Source: GWB2-37-7 sp049684915 (GTDB lineage Bacteria; Bacillota; Clostridia; Lutisporales; Lutisporaceae). From it: a DNA stretch of 54,193 nt. Position 1 is the first letter of the stretch. Every line of letters starts with the position of its first letter. The DNA is taken from NCBI GenBank assembly GCA_049684915.1, contig JBAVGO010000189.1, positions 1 through 54,193 on the forward strand. Reading direction: 5' to 3'. Under the pieces are notes generated by a model. It ran no database searches. It saw only the letters and a list, made by a program, of their open reading frames with translations, and was not told where the DNA came from. Both the position numbers and the translations under genes were made by a program. This document shows positions 53,285-54,193 of the stretch, piece by piece.

Positions 53285-53440
53285 ATGGATCGGAAGGACA
53301 TATTTGATGTTTTGCTAGGGAAAACAAGCTTTGACGATGAGCAAGACATTAATTATAGAGCTTTTATAAGCTGTTTAGCTGATATAATTTTGAATAAGTA
53401 TGAAAACAAAGACATTGACAAGGATTTAATAGAAGAATAA
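53285..53440 (+). CDS. 51-residue acidic protein within the element, function unknown
   Basis: The frame runs from ATG 53285 to TAA 53440 with a strong TAGGAGGTG ribosome binding site. The product starts MDRKDIFDVLLGKTSFDDE, is mostly helical by pattern, acidic at its C terminus (DIDKDLIEE) and has no cysteines beyond one and no membrane span. No family is recognised. It is divergent from the recombinase and behind a palindromic candidate operator. Possible roles are regulator or recombination directionality factor, but neither is supported by sequence. Confidence 0.6.
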   Translation: MDRKDIFDVLLGKTSFDDEQDINYRAFISCLADIILNKYENKDIDKDLIEE

Positions 53441-53523
53441 ACTATTACTGTCTAAAATTTATATAATATTTAGGGAGTATTTCTCCCTGTTTTTGTTTTG
53501 AGTAAAATGGAGAAGGTGTAAAT

Positions 53524-54165
53524 ATGACTTATAATTGGTTAGAGTGGGTTGGTTACTTGGCTTCAGTTATAATAGCTGTATCCTTGCTTATGAGCTCATT
53601 AGTGAAGCTTAGATGGTTAAATCTTGTCGGCTCTATTTTATTTGCAGTATATGGTTTTATGATTAATGCTTTACCTGTAGGCTTGATTAATACTATAATT
53701 GTTTTTATAAACGTGTATTATCTTTATAGAATATATACATTCAAAGAATATTTCAAGCTTATTGAAATTACTCAAAACAGTGAATATCTAAACAACTTCT
53801 TTAGCTTTTATAAAGATGATATTAAGAAGTTTTTTCCAAAATTTAATTTTGAAATAGAAAAAGCCCCTGTACGCTTTTATATATTGAGAAACATGGTAGC
53901 GGCAGGAGTCTTTATTGCATCGGAGTATGATAAAGAATCTTTATTTATTGATTTGGATTTTGTTATGCCTGAGTATAGAGATTTTAAAATAGGTACCTTT
54001 ATATTTGTGTATAATGAACGATATTTTCTAGAGAGGGGCTACAAACGGCTAATAAGCTATGCATATAATGGAAAGCATAACAGCTACTTAAAACGAATGG
54101 GCTTTAGAGAAATGGAGCAGAATGGTAATAGATTGTTAGTAAGAAATGTAGGTAAGAGCAGATGA
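53524..54165 (+). CDS. Membrane protein with YgjV-like N terminus and acetyltransferase-like C terminus
   Basis: This 213-residue protein has three hydrophobic segments in residues 1-72 (EWVGYLASVIIAVSLL, a YgjV/PQ-loop-like start, then LVGSILFAVYGFMI and LINTIIVFINVYYLYRIY). It ends with a soluble part of about 130 residues containing IDLDFVMPEYRDFKIGTFIF and HNSYLKRMGFREME, which fits the last strands of a GNAT acetyltransferase fold. Annotated relatives in anaerobes share this fusion, as far as I recall. GAGAAGGTG precedes the ATG. It is probably cargo of the element, with no known link to excision. Whether it belongs to the element or to host DNA cannot be decided here. Confidence 0.6.
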   Translation: MTYNWLEWVGYLASVIIAVSLLMSSLVKLRWLNLVGSILFAVYGFMINALPVGLINTIIVFINVYYLYRIYTFKEYFKLIEITQNSEYLNNFFSFYKDDIKKFFPKFNFEIEKAPVRFYILRNMVAAGVFIASEYDKESLFIDLDFVMPEYRDFKIGTFIFVYNERYFLERGYKRLISYAYNGKHNSYLKRMGFREMEQNGNRLLVRNVGKSR

Positions 54166-54193
54166 TTTTGCAGTATAGTCGGATTGCCTACAG

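Larger units (their letters stand above)
51592..54193. mobile_element. Skin-type intervening element in dpaB (left part only)
   Basis: The left boundary is placed at about 51591/51592, where dpaB homology ends (GCACCATGTACAG at 51579-51591). The element carries a large serine recombinase with its 3' end at the boundary, pointing toward the split gene, then a small protein and a membrane/acetyltransferase-like protein. It continues past the window end; the other att site and the 3' part of dpaB are not visible. The same layout is known for skin in sigK. An intervening element in spoVFB, vfbin, has been described in Bacillus weihenstephanensis. Alternatives are an ordinary integrative element or prophage that inactivated the gene. 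Confidence 0.8.

Overview
The window is AT-rich, almost wholly plus-strand, and looks like a motile, chemotactic, endospore-forming member of the Clostridia. The evidence is a Gram-positive type fli/flh/che/sigD cluster, strong AGGAGG-type ribosome binding sites, a PolC-type replicase, MEP-pathway genes, and spore genes (ylxY, mlpA, ylmC, dpaA). The species cannot be named from sequence alone. Gene order follows the Bacillus subtilis fla/che to spoVF region closely. No stretch above 300 bases lacks a gene. No rRNA, tRNA or CRISPR array was seen.

Region 1 (1-20.3 kb) encodes motility. It holds the 3' end of fliL, then fliM, fliY, cheY, fliO-P-Q-R, flhB-A-F-G, a PilZ protein, cheB-A-W-C-D, a small membrane protein, sigD, a FapA/DUF342 protein with a Jag-like N terminus, a charged orphan protein, a SwrB-like protein and a short MltG-like anchored protein. 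Spacing is tight and often overlapping. A strong terminator built over the last stop codon closes the block. The products form the switch/C-ring, export gate, flagellar placement GTPases, the CheA pathway with the CheC/CheD/FliY adaptation branch, and the late-gene sigma factor.

Region 2 (20.4-44.6 kb) is information processing and envelope precursor synthesis: rpsB-tsf, pyrH-frr-(small protein), uppS-cdsA-dxr-rseP-ispG-(glycosyltransferase)-polC, rimP-nusA-rnpM-ylxQ-infB-rbfA-nrnA-truB-ribF, rpsO and pnp. Good sigma-A-type promoters stand before rpsB (two), rimP and rpsO. Intrinsic terminators follow tsf, the small gene after frr, rpsO and pnp. A terminator-like hairpin sits inside the rimP-nusA leader.

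Region 3 (44.7-51.6 kb) has a HelD-type ATPase inserted after pnp, then the spore-associated group ylxY, mlpA, dut, ylmC and the dipicolinate synthase operon dpaA-dpaB (spoVFA-spoVFB). A sigma-K-like promoter stands before dpaA.

Region 4 (about 51.59 kb to the window end) is the most interesting part. dpaB stops after about 94 genuine residues, at the conserved APCT motif. It runs directly into the 3' end of a convergent 483-residue large serine recombinase gene. This is the layout of a skin-type intervening element: a developmental gene split by an element whose own recombinase lies beside the 5' half. The recombinase has a candidate sigma-E-type promoter. Beyond it are a 51-residue protein behind a perfect 22-bp palindrome and a membrane plus acetyltransferase-like protein. 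The 3' part of dpaB and the far end of the element lie outside the window. Precise excision restoring dpaB during sporulation is a strong inference but not shown by this sequence.
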